Origin: Zea mays
Taxonomy: Eukaryota > Streptophyta > Magnoliopsida > Poales > Poaceae
DNA length: 64,000 nucleotides
Assembly: GCF_902167145.1 (NCBI RefSeq)
Contig: NC_050099.1
Coordinates: 62,514,942 to 62,578,941 of the forward strand
Reading direction: 5' to 3'
The notes under the pieces are model-generated. The model saw nothing but the letters and a program-made list of their open reading frames with translations. It was not told the DNA's origin and ran no database searches. Positions 45,329 to 58,141 of this stretch are shown one piece after another. The position numbers and the translations under genes were made by a program. The stretch's first letter is position 1. Each line of letters starts with the position of its first letter.

Positions 45329-48300
45329 TGTCACACCCGGTTTTAGAAGGCAAACCGAATGCGAACCATGTACGTGCCAGGATCAGTTATTCACGTACAC
45401 AGCTGTTACATAACATGGACATCATCACACAGTGCTCAAAATAGTATTAAAAGGGAATAATGGTTGATTACATCATGCGTCTGATACGTCCATATAGTTC
45501 TTACAATAAATCAAAGTGCGGAAAAGAAACGTAGATAACCGCGGCCTTCACAGGCAGCCGACTGGGGGTTGCCGCTAACCCACACCTAGAACTCGTCGTA
45601 GTCTTGGAACTCCTGGAAGTCTCCTTCCACAGCTTCATCTTCGCCTAAGCAGTGGTTGCAATGCTGACAACCTGGGGGGGGGGTTTGGTGTGTAGAGCAA
45701 GGGTGAGTACACATCAACATACTCAGCAAGTATCATGTTTGGCTGTAGTGGACTAGCTTTATGTGGGGATAAGTCAAGCAGTTGCTTTTAGTTGGTCAGA
45801 TTATTATTACTAGTAGAGAAAGCCAAGTTTTAGATTTAACCCACGTTATTAACCCGATGTACCCTTTCCAAACGGAAAGAGTACCGCTTACCAGCACCAT
45901 AGTCATAACCAAAACCATCAATCTCATTGCCACCTGTACCACAATGTCTCTGATCAAGTACCACTAATCATTGGAGCTCCCTTGGCCGCTCATAACCGTG
46001 AGCACGGCTGATATATCAGTTTTCAAACACTCTGCAGAGGTTGTGCACTTTACCCACAAGCCGTGATTCCCATTCTGCCCGGAGATCATGACTCTCCATT
46101 GATCACTACCAAGGTGACCCAGCAGGGCATCACTACGTAGCCTTTACAAAGATTCCCCGGGGCTGTAGCCACCCGTTAGGTTTCCTAAATGCACCGCACT
46201 CCTCCCCAAGGGGCGAACCCAAACTTGGCAGAGCGAGCCGCATACACCGAGCCCCATTGACGGCACGACGGCTAAGTGAACTACACCCCGGATCCTCTAA
46301 TTATTCAGCTAAGGGCATCCCATTCCACCCTCATGGTTGCACTGTTTTCCCGGGCGGTCATCCATAGAACAGGTCCTTACGGAGAGGCACTCGAGAAACC
46401 GCTCGAGCCCCCTTGAAGGTCACAAGTACAACATCATCATAAGAGAAGGGAAAACAGCGTATCATAGATAATCTCATCATGTTCATTGATTATAGTTGAG
46501 CAATAGCATAAAGCTAAACAGTAATAATCCAACCCAAATAGGTAAGCAAGGATAGGGATAACAAAAGCTAGTCAAACCTTAGGTATAAATATGTAAAGCG
46601 GGAGGTGAATTAAAGAATGAATAGGACAGAGATAGGTCAAGGGACACTTGCCTCCACCAACCGACTGCTGCTCAGGGGCTTGTCCTGCGAGTTCCTCGGG
46701 CTCTTCAACCGGATCGTTCTCTAAGCGGGTGCAAACATACATACATCCATCCATCGAAATTAGGAAACCAACAGTACACCATACAAGAGAACAAGTAAAG
46801 CAAATATGCATAGAATACCACATACGATAATGAATTTACCTTGGTTAGAAAGAAACGAGGGAAAGTTTCGCAGGGGTTGAGGCTTAAGCTCGAGGGACAC
46901 TACGGGTAGACGAAAGACTAGACGTCACGTGCTCTAGTTTTAATTAGTTCTAACAAAAGAATTAGCTACATGCACTAATGTAATCGCAACCACTTTTAGT
47001 AGATTAACATTGAACGAGATAGATGATTAGTTATACGAATTAACTAACGTAACCAATTTCCAAATTGAGACTCCTATCTTATTAATATAAACGACGTGAT
47101 TAGCGCATATAGGAGACGGGGGGTAGACGAGGGGTTAGGGGGGTAGACGAGGCACGACGAGTCGTGCCAAGGCACGCGCACTACGCGGGCACGCACGCGA
47201 GGCCGCACGCACACGCCGCGGACTAACCGTACGCACGTCGGAGCCGTGCGCTAGCCGAGCTCAAAGCCGCGCGCCATAGGCACGTTGGGCCAAGCTCAAG
47301 ACCACGCAGGGGCCGACACGACGCGAGCGAGGCACGGCGGGGGCGAGCGGGCAAGCACGCCGGGGAAAGCGAGCGCGGGCGAGCGAGGATACGGCCGGGC
47401 GAGGCCGAACGCGGGGATGGGCGGCCGAGCCGGGGCACGGGGGCGGTTGAACCGGGGGGGGGGGCGGCCGAGCTCGCCGGGAGGCGGCCGAGCTCGCCGG
47501 GAGGGGCGGTTGGGCCGGGCCGGGGCGCGAGCGGCCGAGCCGAGGCCGGGGCAGCCGAGGCCGGGCGCGAGCGGTCGAGGCCGGGCGCGGGGCAGGGCGG
47601 GGTAGGGGCGGGATGCCGGGGGCGCGGACCGGGCGGGGTCGCCGGAGCGGAGCCGGGCGAGGGCGACCGGGGCGCGAGACGGGGCGGGGTCGCCGGAGCG
47701 GGGCCGAGGCGGCCGAGCTCGCCGGAGGGGGCGGGGGCGCGGCTTGGCGGCCGAGCTCGGGGCGCGGGCGCCGGGGCGGGGTAGGGGAGGGCGCGGTCGG
47801 GCGGCTCGCCGGCGCGCGCGGGGGCGCGGGGCCGGGGACGGGGAGCGCGGGGCCGGGCGCGGGACGGGGCGGTGTGCCGGGCGCCATGGCCGCGAGCGCC
47901 ATGGCCGCGAGCGGCCGGGCCGAGCCGAGCGGCGGGGCGCGACCGGCCGAGCCGGGGCCAAGGCGGGCGGCGCGGGGGAGGGGCGCCGGGGAGAGGAGAG
48001 GGAGGAGGGAGAGGGAGGAGGAGGGAGGGGCCTCACCGGAGGGGAGAACGGTGGCGGCGGCGGGGAGCGGCGGCGGCGCGGGGCGCGGGGGAGGGCGCCG
48101 GTTAGGGTTTGGGGAGAGAGAGGGAGAGGGAATGACGGGCGGGGCCCGCGGGAGAATTTTTGGAAAAAAGAAAAGAGGTGGGGGGGCGGCTGGGCCGGCT
48201 GGGCCCAAAGGGGGGGGAAGGGGGGCGCGCGGGTGGGCCGGCCGGGAGGCCCACGCAGGAGGGGAGGGGGAGGCGGCTTGGGCCGGCCAGGAGGCCCACG

Positions 48301-48633
48301 CGGGGGGGAGAGGGGGGGGCGGCTTGGGCCGAAATGGGAAAGGGAGAGAGAGAGAAAAAGAAAAGGATTTTCTTTTTCTAAAATCTAATTTTCTTTGGAT
48401 GAATGCTTTCACATTTTAATCAATCAAAAAAATGCATGGTTTGGCATGGTGCATCACAGAAAATAAAGTGTTTTAAGGTTTTGCTTCACACGAGGTCTAA
48501 AGCCAAATCCCGCTGCGACTTTGGAAAAGATCAAGGCTTAGCGAGAAGAAAAGGGAAAAAGGGAAGAGTAACGCCTGAATTTGGTGAGAGAAAAGAAGAA
48601 AAAAAATTCTACCCCCAAATTCAGGGCGTTACA
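45329..48633 (-). repeat. 5' LTR of element C (3305 bp)
   Basis: Starts TGTAACGCCCTGAATTTGGG on the minus strand and ends GGGTGTGACA. An inverted pair at its start (48568-48584 and 48615-48632) can form a hairpin. It includes an extreme GC block (47130-48360). It is related to the solo LTR 27244-31494 at both ends and in the region 46000-46600. Confidence 0.9.
47130..48360. repeat. GC-rich, G-skewed block in LTR of element C
   Basis: The plus strand is dominated by G, with runs such as ten or more G near 47452 and many CCGAGC/GGGCG words. It generates very long overlapping frames on both strands (for example 383 Pro/Ala/Arg-rich residues on the minus strand) that I consider spurious. Confidence 0.75.
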
Positions 48634-51600
48634 CAAATAAAGTATGAAAATGTGAAATTGTACCAATTGAAGGAATTACTCATAATCAAAAGCTATACTA
48701 ATAGACATGATATGCAATATTTTAAACCAAGATTCTTGAGAAGTTAGCATGTTTGAGTCATACCTCACTAAGATGACTTAAAACTAACTTATGACATCAC
48801 CACAAGAGGTATTAATCAAATATCTAGAGATTCTTTAATCGTCACCACAAGTGCAACCTTATGGTGTGACTTAAGATATTGCATATACATGCACACACTA
48901 GCATGTAAGAGCCTAGATACAAAAATGCAATACAATAGTTCATGGAGTGACACACCTTTGTTCTACGCCACATGGTCTCCATTATAATGATGAATTTCCA
49001 TCTTAGCTTTCGATAGGCTTGACATTTCTTTACAAAGCAAGATAGTTTTCATTGATGTCCATCAGTCTTCATCATGACTTGGATTGAATCAATTTAGCAT
49101 GCCAAAAAGAAACTTATCCTCTTCAAAATTCAACAGACACTCATTCTCTTCAAAGAACTACACAAATGCACTAAAAGAAAATGTTAGTCTTTTAAGGACA
49201 CAAGATATAGAAAGAGCTCCCCCTAAATGTATGCATCAAGTACTCGAATTACTTGTAACATGCACTTGATTCAATTAAGATTCTTAGAGGAGTTCATCAT
49301 ATAACTTGGTCAAGGCATAATATATTTGAAACAATTGAACTTATGCTAGAGAACACATATCGTTTCCCCAATAGAACTAATCCATGTGGTGACATGTGGT
49401 AAATATTTGATCATTTCCTTGGAACCACTTATCCTCATTTGATGTTCTCTTTTCACCAAGGTGTGAGACTAAACAACATGAACTTGAAAGAAATCATTAG
49501 TCTCACAAGATATAGGCTAAACTCTCCCTCAATTTGTGCATGCAAGGGTACACATAGTACACTTATGCATATCAGCAATATGAGGTTAAAGGTGAAGTTT
49601 GCACTATATCTTGATTTAACATAACATGCTTTAAATAGATGATGAAAATTATACCAATTAAAAGTTTAAGAACTAAAAGTATATCAATTGAAATCTTGAA
49701 GGGTAAAGCATGCTAATATGAACCTCAAACCTCATAATGAAGGATATTATATGATTATGTCACTACTTCTTCATTATTTGGTTTACAAGATAGTTCAACT
49801 TCCTTCTTGATTCACTGTGATCTCTTTTCTCTTTATGATTTCATCCTACCAAGTGATCTTGAACTTCATTCATTTTTTGTAGATTTTGAATCCATCTTGA
49901 AAGCACTTGGAAGGACCTTGTTGAAACACTTAGAAAAGAGAGCATTAAAAACACAAGAGAGGGTTTCACAAATGATGATCCTTATATGTGGATGGCAAAT
50001 GAATCATCATTATTGAGACCCAAAAGGATAGACTAAATTCCTTTAAATTAGTGCACACATATAGATGATGTCAAAGTTATATGCACTATTGAACATTTTA
50101 TATTGCAAGGAATTTAACCTATACTATGGTACATCCTACTAAGGATAGAATACTAAAACAACTGAAGGAGAGTAAGTTTTCGTACCTTGGCCTCTTATCA
50201 ACTTCATCTTACTTTAGTTGAATAGTGTCCTTTAAGCTTGTGATTTATCCAATTTAAAACAAGCATCATCTCTTAACATAGATTTTCTATGGATAAACTC
50301 AACACAAGAGATGGCATTAGTAGCACAAGCACTAGTTTCTTGTTTTGCAACCCTTTATATGTGGAAGGCAAGCGAGTTGCTAAAATAGAGAAACCTCATA
50401 ATATGGACTAAATTTCCCTTGAGCCCTCATGCACAATATATTTTAAATGACATGTATAATATGGATGGTTATTCAATGAAGTCTAAAGGGCTGACTTAAT
50501 CCATATTATGGTGAGTGTCTAATAAAGAAGAATCAAATCCAAATTAACTAGATAGAGAATACGTCACATAATTTTGGATTGTTGACCATATGATAATATT
50601 CATTCATCTTCCAATTGAACCTTTATTTCATAATCAACAACTGATGTATATCCACAAGTGCTTCTTTTTTTCTTAGTGGCTACACAAGTCACAAAAGAGA
50701 TAAGATTTGAAAATAATATGCACTTGAGATTCAGTTGTTACCACGCTTGCTACTATCTCCGAATATGATTTATACATTCATTATCAAGCACTCAACTTGA
50801 TCCATTGAAGTAGTGATCACAATCTTTATTGTGGCCTTTCTCTTTGTGTAGGCATCCACATATACTTGACAACCATCTTACATGGTTTCAAGTCAATATT
50901 TAATCACACAGATAAAAGCTAGAGTTAAGAATAGGAGCCTTTTCTCCTTTTCTTGATACATCATTGTGTTGCCTTCTTGATGATGAACCTAGCTTGACCT
51001 TGGGTGCACCTAGCTTATCAAGGTTAGTCGCACAAGCATTCATATCATAAAGACAAGTTATGCATGGAATTTACAACTTAGTGATCCAATTCAATGTGAA
51101 GCATATGGATACCAATTGAAGTAGATTTCTAAGATATCAAAATATGGGTTTCCAAAACTTTAGAGAGTATGGATCACTAATTGTACCTTTTACCGTTTAA
51201 AAATCATATCCATGTTAGTGCATATGTATGTGATGAATATCAACAAAAAAGGATTCTTATGCACTTTTAGATTTAACGATAAGGAAATTTAAAATGCATC
51301 AAGAGTAGCTATTTTGAAAACAAAGATTACAATCCATAGGAATGAGATACAATTTTTACCATTATGGATTGAGTTAGTATAGCTTACTCAAGAGAAACTT
51401 ATTCTCTAAGACACAAGATACCTAATGTGCTCCCCCAGATATGTGCATCAAGTATTTGAATGACTTGTTAAATGCACATTCAATTCAATTAAGAGTCGCA
51501 TGAGGAGTACATTAGATATATTGGTCAAGCATGACAAATTTGCAATGAATAAACTTATCTTTAAGAATACTTATCACCAAGTAGAGCGTACCATTTGTTA

Positions 51601-53106
51601 TACCAATTTGAAAGATCTTACTATCTGTGGTGGTGTCATAGTAGTATTCTTCTTTTCATCATTTGTGGAGACTTCCTTTTTTAGCTTGTTATCTCTTTTC
51701 TTTTTAAAACTAGTAAAAAAACACTTCGAAAAGAGATATTAGTGGTACAAGGAAGTATTTAATGAATGATGATATTTATATATGAATTGCAGACAAATCA
51801 TCATTTATAAGGCATAAAGGCATAAATTAAATTTCTTTTAAGTTAATGCACATGGAGGAGTGAATTAACAATATGCACCAATTTACAAATTTAAGCCAAA
51901 AGGAATTTAACCTTTATATTGACATTTCTTTCCATAGAATAGATTATTACCAATTGAAAGAATGTCACTTGAAAGGAACTATTATTGATCACATACCAAA
52001 TGAAACAATTAGTTCCATACCTTTGCCTTGAGCATACCTAATCTTTCTTTTAGGTGAAGATTAACCTTTAATGCTTGTGATTTTACCAATTGAAAGAGCA
52101 CAATCTCTACTTATGAATTTCATGAAATAGCTTAAAAGAGATTGCATTTGAAACACAAGCAATAGTTTCCTATTTAGCAACCTCTATTATATGAATGACA
52201 AGAAGGTTACTAAATTAAGGAATCCTCATGATATGAACTAAATTACCCTTACAGGCATCATGCATAACATCAATTGAAACGAGATAAAAGTAGCATGATT
52301 ATTTAATTAAGTTTATAGGGAAAGTTTAATTCATAACATGGTGAGTGATTAACGTAGAAGACTCAAAACCAATTTAAACAAGAGGGAATACTTCACATAG
52401 TATTGGATTGATCTTCTTTTAATGTTGAATGGCACACTCTATTTGGGAAACACATTCTCATGTTGTGAAACTACATAAATCACTTAGATAAAAACATTAG
52501 TCTCACAACTCTAGTCATATAGAGAATTTCCCTTTTGGTAAGTGCTTTAAAAATTTGAATTTCTTACTTAGCACTCTATTCATTTAAGAACATGGGATAA
52601 TCCTCTTTATGTCTAGGTCATGGCAATAATACGATAATCAATTTGAAATATGCCACAAGACACATACAACCAATTTAAAGCATGTAGATTGTCACAATAT
52701 AAACATATAAACTTGCAACCTACCATATAATTAGATCTTTTCCAAGGCAAGGTAAAATCTTTTAAGTTCATTCTCAAGTGCTTCATTTTTCCTATGTGGC
52801 TACAAAAGACACAAAGGAATATACTAATTAAAAGCAATTTGCACTTAAGAATTAATTGTTACCATCCTTTGGATGTCACTTGGTTGTAGGCCTTTTGCTT
52901 GATTCCCACAAAGGTTAACCGTTATTCACTACAACACAAGTTCTTGCTAGAGATGAATATGAAGTTAGTGATATAACAACTCAATTCATCTTTGGGTCAA
53001 TCTTAAAGGATAGACAATGTAAGATTGATAGCTTGAGATAAGAATTGAGTTAAACTGCTCAAGCACTCCAAAGCTTCATATCATCTCTAGGTACCCACAA
53101 AACTTA
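48634..53106 (-). other. Element D noncoding region in place of pol, right part
   Basis: AT-rich with no open frame of note. Related segments recur about 2 kb apart: 49178-49345 with 51388-51557, and 50397-50585 with 52230-52412. TACCAATTGAA-type motifs occur at 48661, 49651, 49681, 50609, 51108, 51949, 52084 and 52268, and CTCCCCC motifs at 49216 and 51429. Confidence 0.7.
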
Positions 53107-53515
53107 TTAAGTACATTTTGGTACCCATCTCATGATGGGTCCATCAAGGTTAGTCAATAAGGACTTAGGCACCCAAATAGCCTTGGTCCTAGAATATAGT
53201 GAACTCATCACCTTTCTAGCACAAGAGTCAAATTTAGGTCTCCTAAGCATATCTGAATGTATTGACAAGTTAGGCTTAGGTACCCTTTGGACAAACCTTG
53301 AATAGATGACCTTTTCACGACAATTGTAGCAAATGTGGTGCTTGTCCTTACAATGCATTTGCCTTTTGCTTTCATCTTTCTTGATGGTCATCTTTCTTGA
53401 TCGTGCAAGGTCTTGATTTTTCATGTGGGGACATGAATCAATTTCATGACCTTTCTCCTTGCATCCATAGCACCTTCTATCGCTTATCTTTGATCTTTCT
53501 TTGTTGAAGCACATA
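53107..53515 (-). pseudogene. Element D gag-like frame, C-terminal part
   Basis: Continues the frame from 61237 after removal of element E; one ATA duplication accounts for the junction. It has a CCHC-type knuckle (CYGCKEKGHEIDSC near 53450), a second Cys/His cluster (HICYNCREK) that lacks part of the knuckle, and a C-terminal IWVPK motif, as in element B gag. It ends at the stop at 53107-53109, after a WVPK repeat. No protease or pol follows. Confidence 0.75.
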
Positions 53516-53540
53516 CACTACAGGAATCCTGAAGATTCCC

Positions 53541-53757
53541 GTTGGCCGGCTTAACTCCCGTCGGCCAGAGAAAAAGCCGACGGGAGTTAGTTAACTCCCG
53601 TCGGCTACCTTCCAGCCGACGGGCCTTAAGTTAACTCCCGTCGGCCCAGACACAGGCTGACGAGAATAAGTTAACTCCCGGCGTCCTTGACAAAAGCTGA
53701 TGGGGATTAGCTTATTCCCATCGGCCTATGCTCTAGCCAACGGGAGTTACTGGTTTA
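53541..53757. repeat. Left subterminal repeats of element E
   Basis: Inverted and direct copies of AACTCCCGTCGGC / GCCGACGGGAGTT, spaced 20-40 bp apart. In En/Spm elements repeats in this position bind the TNPA protein. Confidence 0.9.
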
Positions 53758-54528
53758 CGAGCGCCGCGGGGACCACGCACGGGCTCATTTCTCTCTGTTT
53801 CCTCTCAAACCGCCGCCACCGCCACCATACCCGCCCGTCTGCCGCCCGTCTGCCGCTGGCCGCCGGTCCCCGCCACGCCCGCCCTCGCTCGTCCCCCTAC
53901 GATGCCCGCCGGCCCCCATCGCCCACACCGCCGCCGCACCCTCGCCCGCCCCCGCCGCGCCCCCCACCGCCCACAACCGCCGCCGCCGCCACAGGGGCCG
54001 ACGCCGCCTCCCCGAGCGCCGTCGTCGCCCCCGACCGCCTCTCCGAAGCGACGATGCCACCCACGTCGTTGAGGTATATACGCCCTTGAACTATTAAATG
54101 TTAATGCATGCGAGTGTGATTGTTAAATATGTGTGTACATGTTTATTTTCGTCAGTTTTTTACGACCGACGGGAGTTAACTTTTATGTGATTAGTGTTAG
54201 TTTAATAACACATGTGATTAGAGTGTGATTAGAGGTAGTTTAATATCACATGTGTGGCTTGATGTTAGGTAAGTATTAATTCTATTATTATAGTAGATTT
54301 AACTTATGCTATTGAATTATTAAATTTGATGTTATTTATTGATTAGATTTAACTTATAATATTAGGATGTATGGAGGTTTCGATATTGATAAATTTGATG
54401 TTATTTATGTATATATATAATTATTTATGTATATATATAGTTTTACTACTTACCTATAGATGTATGTGTGATGTGTAGAAATGTGATTGTCTCACACACA
54501 CTCTTTACTCGTACACATAGCAGCAATA
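53758..54528 (+). other. Element E 5' region: GC-rich leader and probable intron
   Basis: A GC-rich block to 54072 encodes only Pro/Arg/Ala-rich chance frames. At 54073 a GAG|GTATAT site looks like a splice donor, and GTGTAG at 54474-54479 like an acceptor just before the transposase start. A leader exon plus intron is therefore likely. Confidence 0.5.
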
Positions 54529-57500
54529 ATGGGTGATAGACGTGATTGGATGTATGCAGGTTTCAAGAAGGGTGGGTGTCACACAAGTGAATGGTTTGCC
54601 AAGACGCAAATGTTTCTGGACCATGCAGCCGCTTTGTCACAAATAGATAATATTAGGTGTCCATGTAATAAATGTAGAAATATGACGAGCCACACCAAGA
54701 GGCAGGTCACACTACACCAGTGCTCACATGGTTTCGTGCCAGGCTATAAGGTATGGTATCTCCACGGTGAAAATGTTGAACGAGCAACAGAAGTAGAAGT
54801 TGATGACGGTGAAGATGATGTTGATAGGATGGACCAGATGCTTGAGGATCTGCAGCCTGAACTGGCCCCAGATCATCATGATTCACCTACATCGGAGGTT
54901 CAGAAGTTATTCGACCTCCTCAAAGCGTCAGAAGAGCCTCTTCACGGGCACACTGATGTGACCGTCCTCGAATTCATGACTCGGTTGATGTCAATCAAGT
55001 CCAAGTTTGCATTCTCAATTAATTGTTACAAGGAGCTTGTGGATTTGATTAGCGAGATTCTTCCTACGGGTCACAAGATGCCCAAAGACATGTACCAGTC
55101 CAAGAAATTGCTTGAAGGTCTTGGTATGGAGTATGAGAAGATTGATGTTTGTTAGGACAACTGTATGCTTTTTTGGAAGTAACATGGCAGAGAGCAGAAA
55201 TGCTTAAAATGTGGGAAGTCGAGGTATGTGGAGCTTGTAAATGAAGATGGGGAGAAGGTGGTGACAAAGGTTGCACATAAACAGCTTCGGTACATGCCTC
55301 TCACTCCTAGAGTGAAACGTTTGTTTCTCTCGAGGAAGACCGCTATGCACATGAGGTGGCATAAAGATTGTACGGACAAACAAGATGGGTTAATGGTGCA
55401 CCCGTCAGATGGTGATGCATGGAAGGCTCTTGACAACTTTGATCTAGATTTTGCCAGCGATGCAAGAAATGTTCGTATCGGCTTGGCAACTGATGGTTTC
55501 ACGCTGTTCAATATGACCGCTGCGTCGTATTCATGTTGGCCTATCATTGCCATACTGTACAACCTTCCACCTGCTCTTTGCATGAAATATGAGTTTATGT
55601 TCCTATGTCTTGTTATACCTGGGCCTGAGCATCCTGGCGTACGCCTCAATGTGATGCTTCAACCACTGATTGAAGAGTTAAAGAAGCTATGGCAAGGTGT
55701 GGAAGCCTATGACTGCTTCAAGAAGCAAAAATTCAATCTTCGTGTTGCATATCTGTTCTCGGTTCATGATTTTATGGCGTATGGTATTTTCTCTGGATGG
55801 AGTGTGCATGGTAGATTGACGTGTCCTTATTGTGCTAAAGATACATATTGTTTTTGTCTTAGTGCTGGTGGCAAGATATGTTACTTTGATTGCCATAGAT
55901 GTTTTCTACCCTTCAATCACCCGTTCAGAAGGCAGAGAAAGGAATTTAGGAAGGGTACCATCGTCACGAAGGGACCGCCCAAGCGATGTAGTGGGATAGA
56001 AATTACAGAAGAGCATAGGAAACTTGTCCTAGACGAGAGTGGGAAAAGGTATCAAGGTTTTGGTGAGGAGCATAACTGGACTCACATATGTGGCTTGTGG
56101 GAGCTTCCTTATGCTAAGTCATTGATTTTGATGCACAACATCGACGTCCTGCATCAAGAGAGTAACTTTTGCCAAGCCCTCATAAATACATGCATGGATT
56201 TCTCTGATAAAACGAAAGACAATGACAAGGCACGCATGGACTTAGCAGTGATATGTGATCGTCCAACCCAAGTGCTTAGAGAAAACGAAGGCAAACCAAA
56301 AGCTGACTATTGTCTGAAACCTAAGCAACGGAAAGAAGTGATGAAGTGGATGAAGGATATTAAATTCCCCGATGGTTATGCTACTAGTTTTAGAAGATCT
56401 ATGAACTTGAAGACAATGAAGATGAATGGACTGAAGAGCCATGACTTCCACATAATTATGGAAAGGCTCATGTCTGTAATGTTTCGTGGGTACATTTCCG
56501 AAGCTGTGTGGAAAACGTTAGCTGAAGTTAGCTATTTCTACAGACAGGTGTGTGCTAAAGAAATCAGAAGAGATGTGATGGAACAGTTGGAGAAAGAGGC
56601 ACCGGTGCTTTTGTGCAAATTGGAAAAAATATTTCCACCGGGTTTCTTCAATCCTATGCAACATCTCTTTATACATCTTCCATATGAGGCTAAGGTCGGT
56701 GGTCCTGTTCAGTACAGGTGGATGTTTCATATAGAAAGAGCATTAAAGAAGCTTAGAGCAATGGTGGGCAATAAGGCAAGAGTTGAAGGATGTATTGCGG
56801 AACAATTTAAACTGAAGGAGGTAGCACACTTCACAAGTTGTTACTTTGCAGAAGAACATAATGTATTTGCTCGAAAGAAAAGGTACCATGATGATGAACG
56901 AGAGATGCCTCCGCGTAGTGATCTTTCGATTTTTTAGACAAACGGCAAAGCCGTTGGTTCACCCAAGGCATATCACCTCACTATGGAAGAACGAAAGTAT
57001 GCTTTACTGTACATGTTCACGAATATGCTTGAGGTGGAGAAATACTTTGTGTAAGACTTATTTCCTTAAATTGTTCATATGTGAATTAGTTTATGTTATC
57101 AAATACCTCATGTCATACAATAATATTTGACAACGAGTTTGATGAACAAAACATGAGGTGTCTCGGTAGGCCAACAGCGAGAGACATAGACAAATTGCGA
57201 CGCGATGGTATGCATGGGTGACCTAATTTCATTATGTGGCTTCGGGACCGTGTAAGTCTTAATTATGTGGCTCCGAGACCTAATTTTAGTTAACTAATAT
57301 TATAGAATTTGCTAATGCCTTGTGGCATAATTGACAGTTTGGGGAGGAAATGAATTTGAATGATGACTTACGTTAGTTATCTATTGGAAGCGTAACTGCC
57401 AAAAGCTATGGACGTTACGACGTCAATGAATATCGCTTTCGTTCAAGCATTTTCAAATCAAGTCATCCTATGGCCGCCACTCAAAATAGTGGAGTCGTTA

Positions 57501-58045
57501 CTAGGGCAACCGACATGGAAGGACACGAAGCCTGCTATTACGGGAAAATCAAAAATATAATCGAGATTACATTTGCTGGAAATAAGCCTTTAGCGCTAGT
57601 TTTCTTTGAGTGTAAATGGTATGACCCGAAGTATTATAGGACCAAATTTGGGATGACACAGATCCAACCTGAAAAATTGCTTCAAGGACACGACCCGTAT
57701 ATCCTTGCCCATCAAGCAGACCAAGTTTATTTCTCGACATATCCATGCAAAAAGTTGTCTACATGGAGGGTTGTGTACAATGTAAATCCCCATGAATGCC
57801 TATACACTCCTGGTGAGGACGAATATCAAATTGGTCTCCTTGAGCAGGTTGATGAGGTGTTTCAAGAAGAAGAGTTGCTAAGTAGTTTTCATATTGATCC
57901 TGCACCGGCATTAGATTCACTAGTTGCAGACGTTAACGACTTAACTTTTCACGAGAGACGGAGAAGACAACCTGTTAGGAGAAAAGTTACATGGCGACCT
58001 CTGCATAGAAGAGAACAAATAGATCCTGATTTTGATGATATTTAA
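54529..58045 (+). pseudogene. TNP2-type CACTA transposase (pseudogene)
   Basis: The ATG at 54529 starts MGDRRDWMY, followed by the transposase-associated domain with the CPCNKCRN cysteines (codons about 1-80). The TNP2/Transposase_21 domain follows (about codons 230-510), with recognisable blocks near ATDGFTLFNM, IPGPEHPG and VHDFMAYGIFSGWSVHGRL. A DUF4218-like part runs to 56935. The main frame holds TAG at 55153 and TAA around 55180, then TAG at 56935-56937. Further exon pieces (about 57122-57250 and 57339-58045) complete the protein, with more stops. The last, open from 57470, is a DUF4216-like C-terminus. It would cut and join the CACTA ends; this copy is dead unless stops are spliced out. 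Confidence 0.85.
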
Positions 58046-58141
58046 CAAGTAAAGTTGTTTTGTTATTTCATTTGTTTCTATTTTTTAAGGATTATGTCAT
58101 TTTTGATGCACTAATGAATAATTTCTTATTTTTTATGCAGG

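Larger units (their letters stand above)
39915..48633 (-). mobile_element. Element C: chromovirus-like Ty3/Gypsy element with internal deletion, minus strand
   Basis: Flanked by a perfect CAAAT duplication (39910-39914 and 48634-48638). It has a complete 5' LTR (45329-48633), tRNA-Met-type PBS, an extra ORF, an open gag-pol that stops in the integrase, and only the last 192 bp of the 3' LTR. Since both outer ends and the duplication are intact, the missing part (integrase core and C-terminus, 3' UTR, most of the 3' LTR) was lost after insertion. The two LTR tails differ at two of 192 bases, so the insertion is young. LTR type and RT suggest the Del/Tekay lineage, whose integrases usually carry a chromodomain. 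Confidence 0.9.

Noticed and set aside
47261..48412. A 383-residue Pro/Ala/Arg-rich frame on the minus strand, with equally long frames on the plus strand
   Set aside because: Stop-poor GC-rich LTR DNA gives long frames in all phases; composition is biased and no domain is seen.
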